Shown: positions 41,201 through 49,571 of the stretch, piece by piece
How the letters are laid out: each line of letters starts with the position of its first letter
How positions within the stretch are numbered: position 1 is the first letter of the stretch
Assembly: GCF_021731985.1 (NCBI RefSeq)
Contig: NZ_JAKFWH010000032.1
Coordinates: forward strand, 1-63,085
DNA from: Nitrosomonas sp.
Lineage (GTDB): Bacteria; Pseudomonadota; Gammaproteobacteria; Burkholderiales; Nitrosomonadaceae
Reading direction: 5' to 3'
Length of the DNA: 63,085 bases
Made by a program: the position numbers and the translations under genes
Notes under the pieces: generated by a model
Told to the model about the DNA's origin: nothing
Seen by the model: the letters and a program-made list of their open reading frames with translations, nothing else
Databases searched by the model: none

Positions 41201-42768
41201 ACAGAAATTTCGACCCGCTTCGTGATAATGCACGTCGAGTTTTGATTCTCATAGCTGGTCACGGTATAACCACTCTAATCAAGAAAGAACTCGAGTCTGA
41301 GCATTATTGGATTCGCCTTGATGGATTAAATTGGGCATTCATTTGTACTGACGATAGTATCGTAAAGAAACTTTTTGAAATTGCTAGTCGTCCGGTTCCT
41401 CGCGATGTCAATGGAAAACTAGAATCAGAAAGTTATATTGAGTACTTGCAAGCGATAAGTGCGCTTGCGACAATTGGCCCTGATGCTGTTTTAATTGAAG
41501 CGATAAAGAACAACGGCATAGTAGAAGTTCCACTTGATCTTGTGGAGCTTCGAGCGCATCGGGGGGTAATATCAAAACATCTTACCAATCAGATACTGCA
41601 AATACTTCGCAACCCCAAGTCCACAGAAGACGAATTACTCAGTGCAATAATTATTGCTTGGCTCAGTCATGACACCGATTTAGTGCTAGATTTACATGTA
41701 GTACTTGCAAAAGCAAACTTGGAGAGTCAAGTTGTCAGGTACGCTTGTACTGCACTTCAGGCTCTAGGTGATCATTCGGATGAATTTGGGCAATTCGCAT
41801 TGAATTTGGCACTTACAAAAACAAATCCTATCTTGGGTCTAAATGTTCTACTAAATCTCAGAGAACAGGGATCCAAGTTGCTCGAGAAATGGTTGGAGAG
41901 TTGCAATGGTATCGAATCAATAAACGATGCTAATACAGTAATCCGTTCCTTGTACAATAATCCACCAACCAGAAATATTGGTATTAAAGCAGCCATAAGC
42001 TACTTTGATCGAGGAAAGTTCTTCCTTGATCCTCCATACGATATTGCAGCAGAAGTGCCTAATCCTATTTTGCGAGAGCAGATCCTCGACAAAGCTTTTG
42101 TTATTGACACTACCATGCCAATGCAAACTCTTCGAGCTATCCAAGGGTTAGCAAAATACGATGTATTCCGCGCTGTAGAAGCAATTGAGATTGGACTCAG
42201 ACACCATCATCAACTTGAGCGAGAGCTCTGCCGACTCCTTGCCCGAATTAGCCCAGAAACAGCTGCACTTAAATTAATTGATGCAGTAATTTCGATCCAA
42301 CGTGATTCGTTAAAACATGCTGCTGGAAAAACCTTGCGGCGAATAAACCCGGAGACTGTGTCTTCAATTGTTATCGATCGTATGTTGAATGCAACTTCTA
42401 ATCGCAAGGTAATTGTTGAACTGTCCCAATGGTTACCCATTCCAGCAATCGAAAATACACTCAACCATCTTGTTGATAAAGATAATTCTTACGACATAAG
42501 AGGCACCGCATTAGCTGCGCTTGCACACCACCGCAGAGAAGCAAACATTCGAGCACTTTTCGCTGTTTTTCCATCCGCAACTTATCAACAGCGATGGGGT
42601 TTGTTGATTACAATATTAAATGCTGCTGATCCGTATTTACTTGACGACAACAAAGATCCGCTATGGCTTGGAAATATTTTCACTGATGACGTACCTGCTG
42701 TATTTGTGCATCATGCAACCTCGACATTGGAGAGACGAAAGCAACAAGAAAAATCATCGAGTTTTTAA
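38236..42768 (+). CDS. Giant STAND-type ATPase with N-terminal nuclease-like domain and HEAT-like repeats
   Basis: A 1510-residue soluble protein. Residues 1-130 resemble the Cap4/DUF4297-type PD-(D/E)xK nuclease fold: AAINGFLYQ at the start, LVLEPRCGGDARVE (D52), then VEQYKTR with Q65-Y-K67 as the QxK motif. A P-loop ATPase follows, with Walker A IAGESGTGKS (283-292) and Walker B SVIIAIDDVQ (362-371). The remaining ~950 residues form leucine-rich alpha-helical repeats of HEAT/ARM type, a likely sensor. This order (nuclease, STAND ATPase, repeats) is that of Avs-like antiphage proteins. Defence is inferred. It lies alone after alaS at the edge of an accessory region. Confidence 0.7.
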   Translation: MTQAGGPAAINGFLYQIIQHLGWITKVTLSGTLKEQDIENARLVLEPRCGGDARVETPDNYLVEQYKTRRNRTWPLSDITKDVMRDLRKAVPSPLQEHAIYRFVTDGRAGRLNKLYDLLKNIRSATEPSDLDSANLELFNQIAKETRSNISQPDAEEQAIVFHLLSHFEMEFCVDSNLVAVRIERFLRPLCPNLGDERKTREHLIGILVEELSKGEVHLDSIRVSNMFHRANISPDRLKNLVMLYKKMGDLIRSRLYQFFKYQPDQDVRGIPEWPENKTVLLIAGESGTGKSWQLARLLEEYVNTCQVVTLVNAAKTTIAAENILSRATNDLWQSGLGETSEKSLNAISNFFHELQDATAPSVIIAIDDVQNVDLARDLIHHQDWMRLNMRLVLTVPNAVAQSLQLTDEETVHVHRVSDFSVDELDALLKKSNQNWADLPPDLKKLLRNPILAGLFLKLPYTSIQKALHSEYEIFDAFWQRIDAHNPGNRGIVIALAERLYRGKTYPLLRVQRPEIGLDNQATLNRLIAAGWLQSTEYGEVEFAHDRLLNWAVAESLAFQFKRKRLSTEDLGDFLTRKSCNTSSTHGNRLDYVPMDTLWLLAAEEQNLEALEQLLICLEESRNFGSYGQDLYTYLLPTLGKRAIPILTKRLNTILAVPNSNNDYRIILIGKAFANLIQQESVDLKHTIDSLLNAFCRSRQDVAIVALTAAPNTKCLDRLWELKQQRWKEFQAETENSSYHDYQACHTALHAGITLDPEWLRNRILREETDNQQIAELGYLLNKLDHPSAPAIWEETRDVLIAKIPEDEPRSILLCIARFLDHSKKDFVIKCLSCLEDAASGAALAALAVLDPQDAIDHLTDIQNSELYLARNRLLPVLLRAQPEKILARILDLAKADPPEHCSIRILFSERPDEINVVILQLFLHSLEKDLKEYLDGINKRDPYFFNQPLAFLGRITRLDLLTILEAKANSGLEQMIVAIAFTRLNSNDRNFDPLRDNARRVLILIAGHGITTLIKKELESEHYWIRLDGLNWAFICTDDSIVKKLFEIASRPVPRDVNGKLESESYIEYLQAISALATIGPDAVLIEAIKNNGIVEVPLDLVELRAHRGVISKHLTNQILQILRNPKSTEDELLSAIIIAWLSHDTDLVLDLHVVLAKANLESQVVRYACTALQALGDHSDEFGQFALNLALTKTNPILGLNVLLNLREQGSKLLEKWLESCNGIESINDANTVIRSLYNNPPTRNIGIKAAISYFDRGKFFLDPPYDIAAEVPNPILREQILDKAFVIDTTMPMQTLRAIQGLAKYDVFRAVEAIEIGLRHHHQLERELCRLLARISPETAALKLIDAVISIQRDSLKHAAGKTLRRINPETVSSIVIDRMLNATSNRKVIVELSQWLPIPAIENTLNHLVDKDNSYDIRGTALAALAHHRREANIRALFAVFPSATYQQRWGLLITILNAADPYLLDDNKDPLWLGNIFTDDVPAVFVHHATSTLERRKQQEKSSSF

Positions 42769-42789
42769 ATATACACATTGGGAAGATCT

Positions 42790-43317
42790 ATGTTCAAGAA
42801 AGCCACCCTCATCGTTGTCATTTTCACCGCCATGATTCTTGCCTACGCTGCAACGCAGCCGGATACTTTTCGCATTGAGCGTTCAATCAATATCAATGCA
42901 TCTCCAGAGAGAATTTTTCCTCATATTAACGATTTTCATCAATGGGAAGCATGGTCACCGTGGGAAAAAATAGATACTGAAATTCAGAGGAATTATCGTG
43001 GCACTGAGAGTGGCAAAGGTGCCATCTATGAATGGCAAGGCAATAAGGATATCGGCCAGGGGCGTATGGAAATCATCCAATCGATACCGCCTGCAAATTT
43101 AGTGATTGCGCTTCACTTCATGGAACCGTTTGAAGCGCAGAATACGGTCGAATTTATTTTGCAAAACCGGGATAATACAACGACAGTAACGCAAGCCATG
43201 TATGGATCAAGTCCGTTCATTTCCAAGTTAATGGGCCTATTCTTCAATATGGATAAAATGGTTGGAGAAAAATATGAAGAGGGTCTTGCTAGTCTGAAAG
43301 CTATCGTTGAGAAGTAA
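42790..43317 (+). CDS. SRPBCC-fold (polyketide cyclase/START-like) protein, membrane-anchored
   Basis: A 175-residue protein with an N-terminal hydrophobic helix (TLIVVIFTAMILAYAATQ), then an SRPBCC lipid/ligand-binding fold: FRIERSININASPERIFPHI, HQWEAWSPWEK, and a C-terminal helix (MDKMVGEKYEEGLASLKAI). Such proteins bind hydrophobic ligands; the substrate is unknown. ATG 42790 is preferred to a TTG at 42778. It starts 21 nt after the STAND gene and could be co-transcribed with it, though the family is common and not a known defence partner. Confidence 0.75.
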   Translation: MFKKATLIVVIFTAMILAYAATQPDTFRIERSININASPERIFPHINDFHQWEAWSPWEKIDTEIQRNYRGTESGKGAIYEWQGNKDIGQGRMEIIQSIPPANLVIALHFMEPFEAQNTVEFILQNRDNTTTVTQAMYGSSPFISKLMGLFFNMDKMVGEKYEEGLASLKAIVEK

Positions 43318-43435
43318 TATGTAGATTAGTCGAATGAGGAATAACCCTATTTTCCTCAGTTGATACCTGTAAAGTTGTCGTAAACATATCGCTGGTAAAG
43401 GTTCTTGGACTGCCTCCTAGCACGAAATATCAGTT

Positions 43436-43801
43436 CTATTTTTGAGACCAATGCTTAAGTTTCTGGCTGCTATCAAAGTACAGATAAGTTCCGGTTCCAA
43501 CACCCAGAAAATCAGCGCCAACCACTAAAAAATCAGCGCCGGGAAGATGGTATTCCCATGTGTCTCCACTTGTACTTTTGCGTGTTCCATAACACCATTT
43601 ACACGGCAGTCCCCAAGAAGCTATCACTTGTTCTTGTGTCATGCCAGCGACCAGTTGCTTAAGATCGATCGCCCTGCGTATTTCTTCCGCCATGCTGGTG
43701 TCAGATAATACATCTTGTCTGATTCTATTTTCTCTTACTGATCCGCATCCATTTAGCAGTAGGATTGCTGCTATTAATGTAATAGATAGTTTCTTATTCA
43801 T
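43436..43801 (-). CDS. Small lipoprotein with BamE/OmlA-like fold
   Basis: A 121-residue lipoprotein. The signal peptide ends in a lipobox LNGCGS with the acylated Cys. AGMTQEQVIASWGLPCKWCYG and TWEYHLPG resemble the beta-lactamase-inhibitor-like/BamE pattern (G-M-T..QV...G.P...W.Y). Two Cys residues in CKWC are unusual for BamE. It is convergent with the SRPBCC gene, and function is unknown. Confidence 0.65.
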   Translation of the reverse strand: MNKKLSITLIAAILLLNGCGSVRENRIRQDVLSDTSMAEEIRRAIDLKQLVAGMTQEQVIASWGLPCKWCYGTRKSTSGDTWEYHLPGADFLVVGADFLGVGTGTYLYFDSSQKLKHWSQK

Positions 43802-43887
43802 CGAGAAAATAATCCAGTGATAATCAATTTGTCGTCTTGTCCCTTTGTCCCAGCCAATTTTTCCATTTTAGTCTTTATATTGGCAGA

Positions 43888-43926
43888 CATGGCAGTTTTT
43901 TTGAAGGTAACCAAAAAACCGCCATG
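43888..43926. repeat. Imperfect inverted repeat in a 505-bp intergenic region
   Basis: CATGGCAGTTTTTTTG and CAAAAAACCGCCATG pair with one mismatch and one bulge around an 8-nt loop. There is no T-run after it in either direction. The rest of 43802-44306 is A/T-rich and contains a degenerate GTCATT...AAATCT repeat at 44234-44259; I see no gene. Confidence 0.45.
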
Positions 43927-44233
43927 CCATGAACTTGCAATCAGGTGAGTGGTGGTAAGTATCCAATGCAACTCCAATAAAGAAACCTTTATATTTACAC
44001 TGCTTAAAATTTAAGCAGAATACGTGAACTACCTGGTCAATTTTCGACCGGCATCAACAGATTTATCAAACGCTGCAAATTAACCCGGCTCCCAGCAGAA
44101 CCAAAAACTGATCAGTTGACAACAAAATTACGCGCAAATCAATAACAAAAATACCAGTACGCGATAATATATCGTTTCATAGGAATGTTTTTTGGTGGAT
44201 GTTAAAAATGGGTTAAGGGACTCTTAAATAATC

Positions 44234-44259
44234 GTCATTTTAAGCATAGCGAGAAATCT
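44234..44259 (+). repeat. Degenerate GTCATTCCGA-type dispersed repeat, copy 1
   Basis: A 26-nt stretch beginning GTCATTTTAAGC and ending GAGAAATCT. It matches the copy at 51938-51963 at about 17 of 26 positions. The two copies bracket the restriction-modification operon in direct orientation. Confidence 0.3.
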
Positions 44260-44306
44260 ACACTATCCGGTAAACTACCGCATCAAAATTACCCGGCTGA
44301 AATGGT

Positions 44307-44905
44307 ATGACAGAAACTGTTATTGATTTAATCCGCCACGGCGAGCCAGCCGGTGGACGCCGTTATCGTGGTCACAATATTGATGATCCGCTTACCGAGA
44401 AGGGATGGTCACAAATGTGGAACGCCGTTGGCGAATATGCCGCATGGCATCAAATCATCACCTCCCCGCTACAACGCTGCCAGAGGTTTGCGCACGAATT
44501 GGGGGAGCGTCATGGAATCAATGTCGCTGTTGAGCCGCGTTTTAAGGAAGTGGGGTTTGGCGCATGGGAAGGGTTGAGCCATGATGAAGTCAAAATTGAC
44601 CGAGCCGATGAAATCAGGCTTTCCTGAAAGATCCAATCAATCATCGACCACATGCCGCAGAGCCGCTCGACGATTTTATCCAGCGCGTCAGCTTAGCTTA
44701 TGAAGAAGCTATCGAGCGCCATCATGGAAGCCATTTTCTAATCGTTGCGCATGCCGGTGTGATGCGTGCCATTATTGCAAAAACAGTCCATGCCTCTCCG
44801 TCCGGCCTGTATCGAATCAAAATCAGCAATGGCGGAATCACGCGGATTCGCCATTCAAAAACTGGGGACGTATTGGAATTGCTGAACGGGAAGCTGTCTG
44901 CCTGA
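44307..44905 (+). pseudogene. Histidine phosphatase (phosphoglycerate-mutase-like), frameshifted
   Basis: The first frame gives 106 residues with the catalytic LIRHGEPAGG motif and ends at TGA after RADEIRLS. The next frame continues without a gap as FLKDPINHRPHAAEPLDDFI, LIVAHAGVMRAII (the second catalytic His) and ends ELLNGKLSA at 44905. One missing base near 44613-44620 (DEI-Q-AFLKD expected) restores a ~198-residue protein. The family removes phosphate from small molecules; the substrate here is unknown. It is either a true recent frameshift or a sequencing error. Confidence 0.85.
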
Positions 44906-45000
44906 ATTTCGATAATTTGTACTATGCAAATTGATACCAGGTTTATAGGTGAATCTGTACAAATTATCAGGATTCATTAAGCATCCTTTGCTATTCTTTT

Positions 45001-47691
45001 TCATCCATCACTCTCTTTGTATGCTACAAAACTCTTCACAAGTTCGACGAATGATTTGGGTTTATATTTATTGAAATTCTCCTCATCGACATAAACAAAA
45101 TCATAGCTAACTTCATTCTGTATCCGATTAAGATCATGACACCACTGCTTTAGGCGCTCAGTCTTCAACGGCACATCCAAATCTGCCTGACCCTTCGTTT
45201 CAACGATGTATATTTCTTGATCTGTCTTTTTAACGATAAAGTCTGGATAGTAATTGGATATATCGCCGTCTGCATTGACATAATCAAGTTTGAAATGTAC
45301 AGCAAGGTAGTTCTTGGCATAGGAAGACACATCACTGCAATCCTCCAAAAAACTGGCGAACTGTAGCTCGAAATGGCTATCTCCAATAACACGGTTGAAT
45401 ACGCTCTTTTTTGCCATCAAGTACCCTTGGTCTTTCACGACAAAGGGTCGTGTCTGTCGCAGCTTGATGGTGTCGCGTATTTCCGCATTCCCCTTATCCC
45501 GGACAGTGAGTTCATTGATCGCTTTCTTGAAGGTTTCGATCACGGTTTTTGTGGCAGCCAGTTCCGATAAATTGCGTAGCGTATTGGGTGATTCAAGATC
45601 GACGGACTGATTAAACAGCACATTCTGGATAAAAGACTTAATCTTTCCATAGAGTACGTCATAACCGCTGACCAAACGTAACTCCTTCATCATCGTTTGT
45701 GCAAAGTAACCGATGACGCTGCGATAATCCGCGATCCCGGAGGGATCCAGCATCGTGGTGTGCGTCACCTCGCCTGTAGTGATATCCTTGAACACAATCT
45801 CTCGCTGCTCCTCTTCGCTGAACTGCTGATACGCTACTTTTTGAAAAACCATCGACTCAGCATCTAGCTCGGCCAGATTCTTGTATTCGCGATAAGTACG
45901 AGGTGTCAGTACCGGAATTTCGATATCCAGTGCTGCGATGTCTTTTTTCTCGTTACTGCTGTCCACCTCAATCACCAATGGCGTTTTCGGCTTAGTGCCT
46001 TCACCCATGGCCTTACGCTCCAATTCAACGCCTTCGGCCTGTATCGACTCGACGAAATCCATAAAGGCATCGGTGCCCACAACGCTGACATATTCTTCAA
46101 TACCGCCGGGATACATTTTGCGCAAGCCCCGCCCTAGCGTTTGTTCGGGTAGGATTTTTGCTGGTGTATTAAAGGCACGCAGACCAACAATTGTTGTTAC
46201 GTTGCGTACATCCCAACCCTCTTTAAGCATCAGCACCGACACAATCGCCTTAAACGGGCTGCTCGCGTCATCGATCACATTGGATTGTTTTCGTAACGCT
46301 TCCAATTCTTCCTTACCCTTGCCTGATGATGCCTCGGAAATTTCACCATTGTTTTTCGTATGAATAACCAAAACCGCATCTTTCAATTCCGGGTAACGCC
46401 CTTCTAAATATTCCGCCACGTCATCGCAATTTTTTGTGTCATCGGTCATCACGAACAGGATGGCTTTTTTGCCTAGCTTCTGATGTTCCTCATAGGCTTT
46501 GCGCCATTCGATCACCCCCAGGTCAATATAGTCCGCGTATTTCTCGGTGTACTTTGCACTCTGCCGCTCCGAAAGTTTGGCGCGGCTAGCGGCATCGGGC
46601 AGTACCGGGTGCTTGACCACATTCTGCCAGATCGCTTCTACCAAAGGATAATCAGCCACGGTTTGCACAAAGATCGCGCCATTGTTGTGCTTAGGCGTAG
46701 CCGTTACATCAAGTTGCAGGCTCAAGGAATCACCTTTCTGTAGTAATCGGTTGTGAATATCCTGAATCGATTGAAACCACGCCAGACCCGCATCGTGGAT
46801 ATGATGCGCTTCATCGTTAAGCACCATCAGCTCGTCAATATCACGCACGATCATGCCCAGATCCACCTTGGAGCCGGTGGTCGCACCACTAGGGCGCTTG
46901 CCCAGAAAATAATCCATGGTGTTATCATCATCCGGCGAGGGCGGAATATCTTCTCCGGCATAAACGCGGTGAATATTAGTCAAAAAAATGTTACCGGTAG
47001 GGTGTGTCACCCGCACTTCGTCTTGCACATGCAGCGTGAGCTGAAAGTCATTGCGCCAGTTGCGGCCATCAAAGCCATTATCCGGGATCACCGGATCTGT
47101 GAAGAAAATACGCAATCCTTGAAAATCCTTGTAAATACGATCCAACACAATAATATTGGGCGTAATTACCAGAAAGTTGCGTGCAAGCTCCGAAGTTGGT
47201 TCATACAGTTTGTGAAAAAAGCTCCATGCCAGAGCCAGACTCATCACTTTGGTCTTGCCGCTGCCGGTGGCCATCTTCACCACGTAGCGCCGCCAGTTCT
47301 CGTCGAACATCTGTGCTGACACTGCGCCGCTGCTGTCAAAACGCATCAAATCAAATTTGTCCTTAGCCCCGATTACGTCGTATAAGTAAATAATGGTTTC
47401 CAATGCTTCGCGCTGGGCGAAGAAATATTGAAACTCGACCGTCGTGCCATTAATCTGTGGTTGTAAATGCGGCTCCTTAAACCACCAATTGAGCAGGCTT
47501 TTGCTCGTATCCGTTGCGCCGGCATAGCCGCCATCCCGGAATTCCTTCACTTTTTTTCGCAGTGTCGCCACCAGCGGCGGCATCAGCTTGTCCATACTGG
47601 TTTCGCGCAATGCCTCATCGGCGGGAAACCAGCGGATAGCCGGGTCGAGAATGGCGTGGGGGGAAGACGGGAAATCTTTATGCAGTGCCAT
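45001..47691 (-). CDS. Type III restriction enzyme Res-like subunit (helicase-nuclease)
   Basis: An 896-residue SF2 helicase with nuclease. The N-terminal part leads to VVKMATGSGKTK (Walker A, 140-148), LNDEAHHIHD (DEAH box, 291-300), and VSVLMLKEGWDVRNV and EQTLGRGLRKM, the late helicase motifs. The C-terminal PD-(D/E)xK nuclease is YYPDFIVKK (816-817) with VETKG (831-833). Res subunits translocate on DNA and cut it with Mod. It is the last gene of the locus. A 102-nt gap separates it from the PIN gene, and GGAG precedes its ATG. Confidence 0.88.
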   Translation of the reverse strand: MALHKDFPSSPHAILDPAIRWFPADEALRETSMDKLMPPLVATLRKKVKEFRDGGYAGATDTSKSLLNWWFKEPHLQPQINGTTVEFQYFFAQREALETIIYLYDVIGAKDKFDLMRFDSSGAVSAQMFDENWRRYVVKMATGSGKTKVMSLALAWSFFHKLYEPTSELARNFLVITPNIIVLDRIYKDFQGLRIFFTDPVIPDNGFDGRNWRNDFQLTLHVQDEVRVTHPTGNIFLTNIHRVYAGEDIPPSPDDDNTMDYFLGKRPSGATTGSKVDLGMIVRDIDELMVLNDEAHHIHDAGLAWFQSIQDIHNRLLQKGDSLSLQLDVTATPKHNNGAIFVQTVADYPLVEAIWQNVVKHPVLPDAASRAKLSERQSAKYTEKYADYIDLGVIEWRKAYEEHQKLGKKAILFVMTDDTKNCDDVAEYLEGRYPELKDAVLVIHTKNNGEISEASSGKGKEELEALRKQSNVIDDASSPFKAIVSVLMLKEGWDVRNVTTIVGLRAFNTPAKILPEQTLGRGLRKMYPGGIEEYVSVVGTDAFMDFVESIQAEGVELERKAMGEGTKPKTPLVIEVDSSNEKKDIAALDIEIPVLTPRTYREYKNLAELDAESMVFQKVAYQQFSEEEQREIVFKDITTGEVTHTTMLDPSGIADYRSVIGYFAQTMMKELRLVSGYDVLYGKIKSFIQNVLFNQSVDLESPNTLRNLSELAATKTVIETFKKAINELTVRDKGNAEIRDTIKLRQTRPFVVKDQGYLMAKKSVFNRVIGDSHFELQFASFLEDCSDVSSYAKNYLAVHFKLDYVNADGDISNYYPDFIVKKTDQEIYIVETKGQADLDVPLKTERLKQWCHDLNRIQNEVSYDFVYVDEENFNKYKPKSFVELVKSFVAYKESDG

Positions 47692-47793
47692 TAACGCTTC
47701 TCCGTAAAGGTTACGCCGCAGTAGTCAGTTGATACTTTTGATATATATAGATGAGTGTCATTTTTGATGCACATTGCTCGAAGTCGCAGATTG

Positions 47794-48333
47794 CTACGAT
47801 GAAAGTAATCGCTTATTCGCAGTCACAACGAGAACTCCTTGAGCACGAAAATCACCGTCATCTGTAACCAATTTCAACTTCTTTTCCCTGCATAAACTTG
47901 CGATGATCTGATCATTGAAATCAGAATCTCCCATTGCATACTCGGTTATCAAGGAACTGATAGCCAGTCTCTCAAAGCCGTTTTCTATCCGCAAGCAATG
48001 TTTCAGTATTTGCTTGATGTCGGCGGCGATATCCAGGGCAATCGGTTTGAAATCCTGGCTTTTGCGGAACCGTTTGAATTCACCATGAGGATTACCCATG
48101 ACGTTCCATTTTAGTCTGGAATAGGTATTAATGAACTCGGATACGATCAGCACATCGATATAAATTTTGCTACCGGCTGCCAGAATTTTGGCAAGCGCCT
48201 CCGAATAAGCTGCCACTCTTTTGTCGCCTGGTTTTTGCGGACCGTAAACAAACAGCCATATATTGGTATCCAACAATAGCTCGTCATTTGCCGTAAAGTG
48301 ATAATTGTTAACTGCTAATGCCTTATTCGCCAT
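47794..48333 (-). CDS. PIN-domain ribonuclease inside the restriction-modification operon
   Basis: A 179-residue PIN protein. The acidic metal-binding residues are in place: D22 in LLLDTNIWLF, E66 in VSEFINTYSRLKW, D138/D141 in MGDSDFNDQII and D159/D161 in VTDDGDF. PIN enzymes are Mg-dependent RNases, commonly toxins. No classical VapB or Phd antitoxin is beside it; instead it overlaps the STAS-like gene by 11 nt. ATG 48333 with GGGGGAT upstream is preferred to the longer frame starting at 48411. The partner-switch genes upstream may hold it inactive (inference). Confidence 0.78.
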   Translation of the reverse strand: MANKALAVNNYHFTANDELLLDTNIWLFVYGPQKPGDKRVAAYSEALAKILAAGSKIYIDVLIVSEFINTYSRLKWNVMGNPHGEFKRFRKSQDFKPIALDIAADIKQILKHCLRIENGFERLAISSLITEYAMGDSDFNDQIIASLCREKKLKLVTDDGDFRAQGVLVVTANKRLLSS

Positions 48334-48691
48334 TGCCGTCATCCCCCAGTTCTTCGCGAACTGCTTGATTGAATTTCTGCGGATCTCTGAAATATTGCTT
48401 AGCGGTTTCAACTACGCGTTTTAGGAGTGCCAAATCGTCCGGCTCCATATCCTTTACCTTAAGTAAAGCGCGAATCTGTTCTTCGCTGAATTTATCATAT
48501 AGCTGACCAATCGCGGCGTTTAAAAAAGCCGAAGTTAGCGTTGATACATTATGAAATGAAAGAATCGTACTTTGACCTTCTTTCAGCGCGGCGGCCAGGC
48601 GATCATAAATCTTCTGCCCATCGCTGGAAGCGACACACAAAGGGCTGCCCACCACTTCAAATATTGATATTGTTAATTCTTTTTGCATCAT
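48323..48691 (-). CDS. STAS-like DUF4325 protein
   Basis: A 122-residue protein with the DUF4325 pattern: a central ILSFHNVSTLTSAFLNAAIG followed by LYDKFSEEQIRALLKV. DUF4325 is a STAS-like fold often encoded beside a GHKL ATPase, as in anti-sigma/anti-anti-sigma partner switching. ATG 48691 has GAGG 5 nt upstream and lies 7 nt after the ATPase gene; the longer frame from 48769 would overlap that gene. It overlaps the PIN gene by 11 nt. Confidence 0.75.
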   Translation of the reverse strand: MMQKELTISIFEVVGSPLCVASSDGQKIYDRLAAALKEGQSTILSFHNVSTLTSAFLNAAIGQLYDKFSEEQIRALLKVKDMEPDDLALLKRVVETAKQYFRDPQKFNQAVREELGDDGNGE

Positions 48692-48698
48692 AATTACC

Positions 48699-49571
48699 TC
48701 AAAAAATATTCGCTGCGCTGGGTTCAGAAACAAGTTTGTACGAATTTGTATCGGCCGTATTGATTTCAACAGTAACGACAGTTCCAGGAAACGGATAATT
48801 CAATGGCGCAGTAATGGTTTTTTTGTTCTCCCGCCGCCAATATCCGGCATCTGAAACAATCTGAATACAGCCGCCATTCAAGTCAATAAATTCTCTTAGT
48901 AGCTTCAGCCCCAATCCACCCGGTATCGGGCCGCGCTTGGTTGTGTTTCGGCCTTCAGTTGACCAATGAATCGCATCTTCTGCTGAAAGTATCAATCCTG
49001 TATTGTCTTGTATATTTTGGCGCATGCCAACACCCAGATCAGCGACTGAGAAATCAAGTCGCTGTCTATTGGGAAAGAACTGACCACAACTAAAAATTCC
49101 TAGTTCGGAATTCGAATGTAATACTGCGTTACTGAAAATTTCAAAAATGCTCTCACGGAACTTTTTCAGCAGCCCGTGTGACATTGCCGGCATCTCAGCG
49201 CGGTGAATCAACTCATTTTCGATATAGTCTGCAAAATACCGGTCATCCTTTACGTCGAACCGGCGATAGGGAATCGTCGTTCCCCAGCGATCAGGTATTT
49301 TTTCCCGGCCATAATGGCTGAGAAAGCCATTCTTGGATAGAATCTTTTCAACAGATGAGCAAATATTAGTTAATCTGATCGTATTCAGATTGTCGCTCAA
49401 ACGATAGAGGATGGCCCCGAAAGCCGCACACATATCAGCGTCAAACCAAGTGGTTGCATTCATGTCGATCTCAACATCGTCAAGGAAATAGCTACTTGCT
49501 TCATTTTCCAGGCGTACCAATGCCTGAAAACCTGACTGGTCATGCCGGATGTCGGGAAAAATAAACTTCAC
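48699..49571 (-). CDS. GHKL-type ATPase with N-terminal STAS-like region
   Basis: A 290-residue protein. The C-terminal half is a histidine-kinase-like ATPase: N-box EIFSNAVLHS (E144, N148), G1 box VADLGVGM (D178, G182) and G2 box GGLGLKLL. The first ~100 residues resemble a STAS-like domain (VEIDMNATTWFDADMCAAFG). No phospho-accepting His box or receiver is present, so it is more like an anti-sigma kinase than a sensor kinase. The start is GTG overlapping the mod stop (GTGA), which indicates tight translational coupling to the methyltransferase. Confidence 0.78.
   Translation of the reverse strand: MKFIFPDIRHDQSGFQALVRLENEASSYFLDDVEIDMNATTWFDADMCAAFGAILYRLSDNLNTIRLTNICSSVEKILSKNGFLSHYGREKIPDRWGTTIPYRRFDVKDDRYFADYIENELIHRAEMPAMSHGLLKKFRESIFEIFSNAVLHSNSELGIFSCGQFFPNRQRLDFSVADLGVGMRQNIQDNTGLILSAEDAIHWSTEGRNTTKRGPIPGGLGLKLLREFIDLNGGCIQIVSDAGYWRRENKKTITAPLNYPFPGTVVTVEINTADTNSYKLVSEPSAANIF

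Noticed and set aside
44116-44144. A TTGACA at 44116 considered as a promoter for the phosphatase gene
   Set aside because: No convincing -10 follows at 16-18 bp, and the gene starts 160 nt away.
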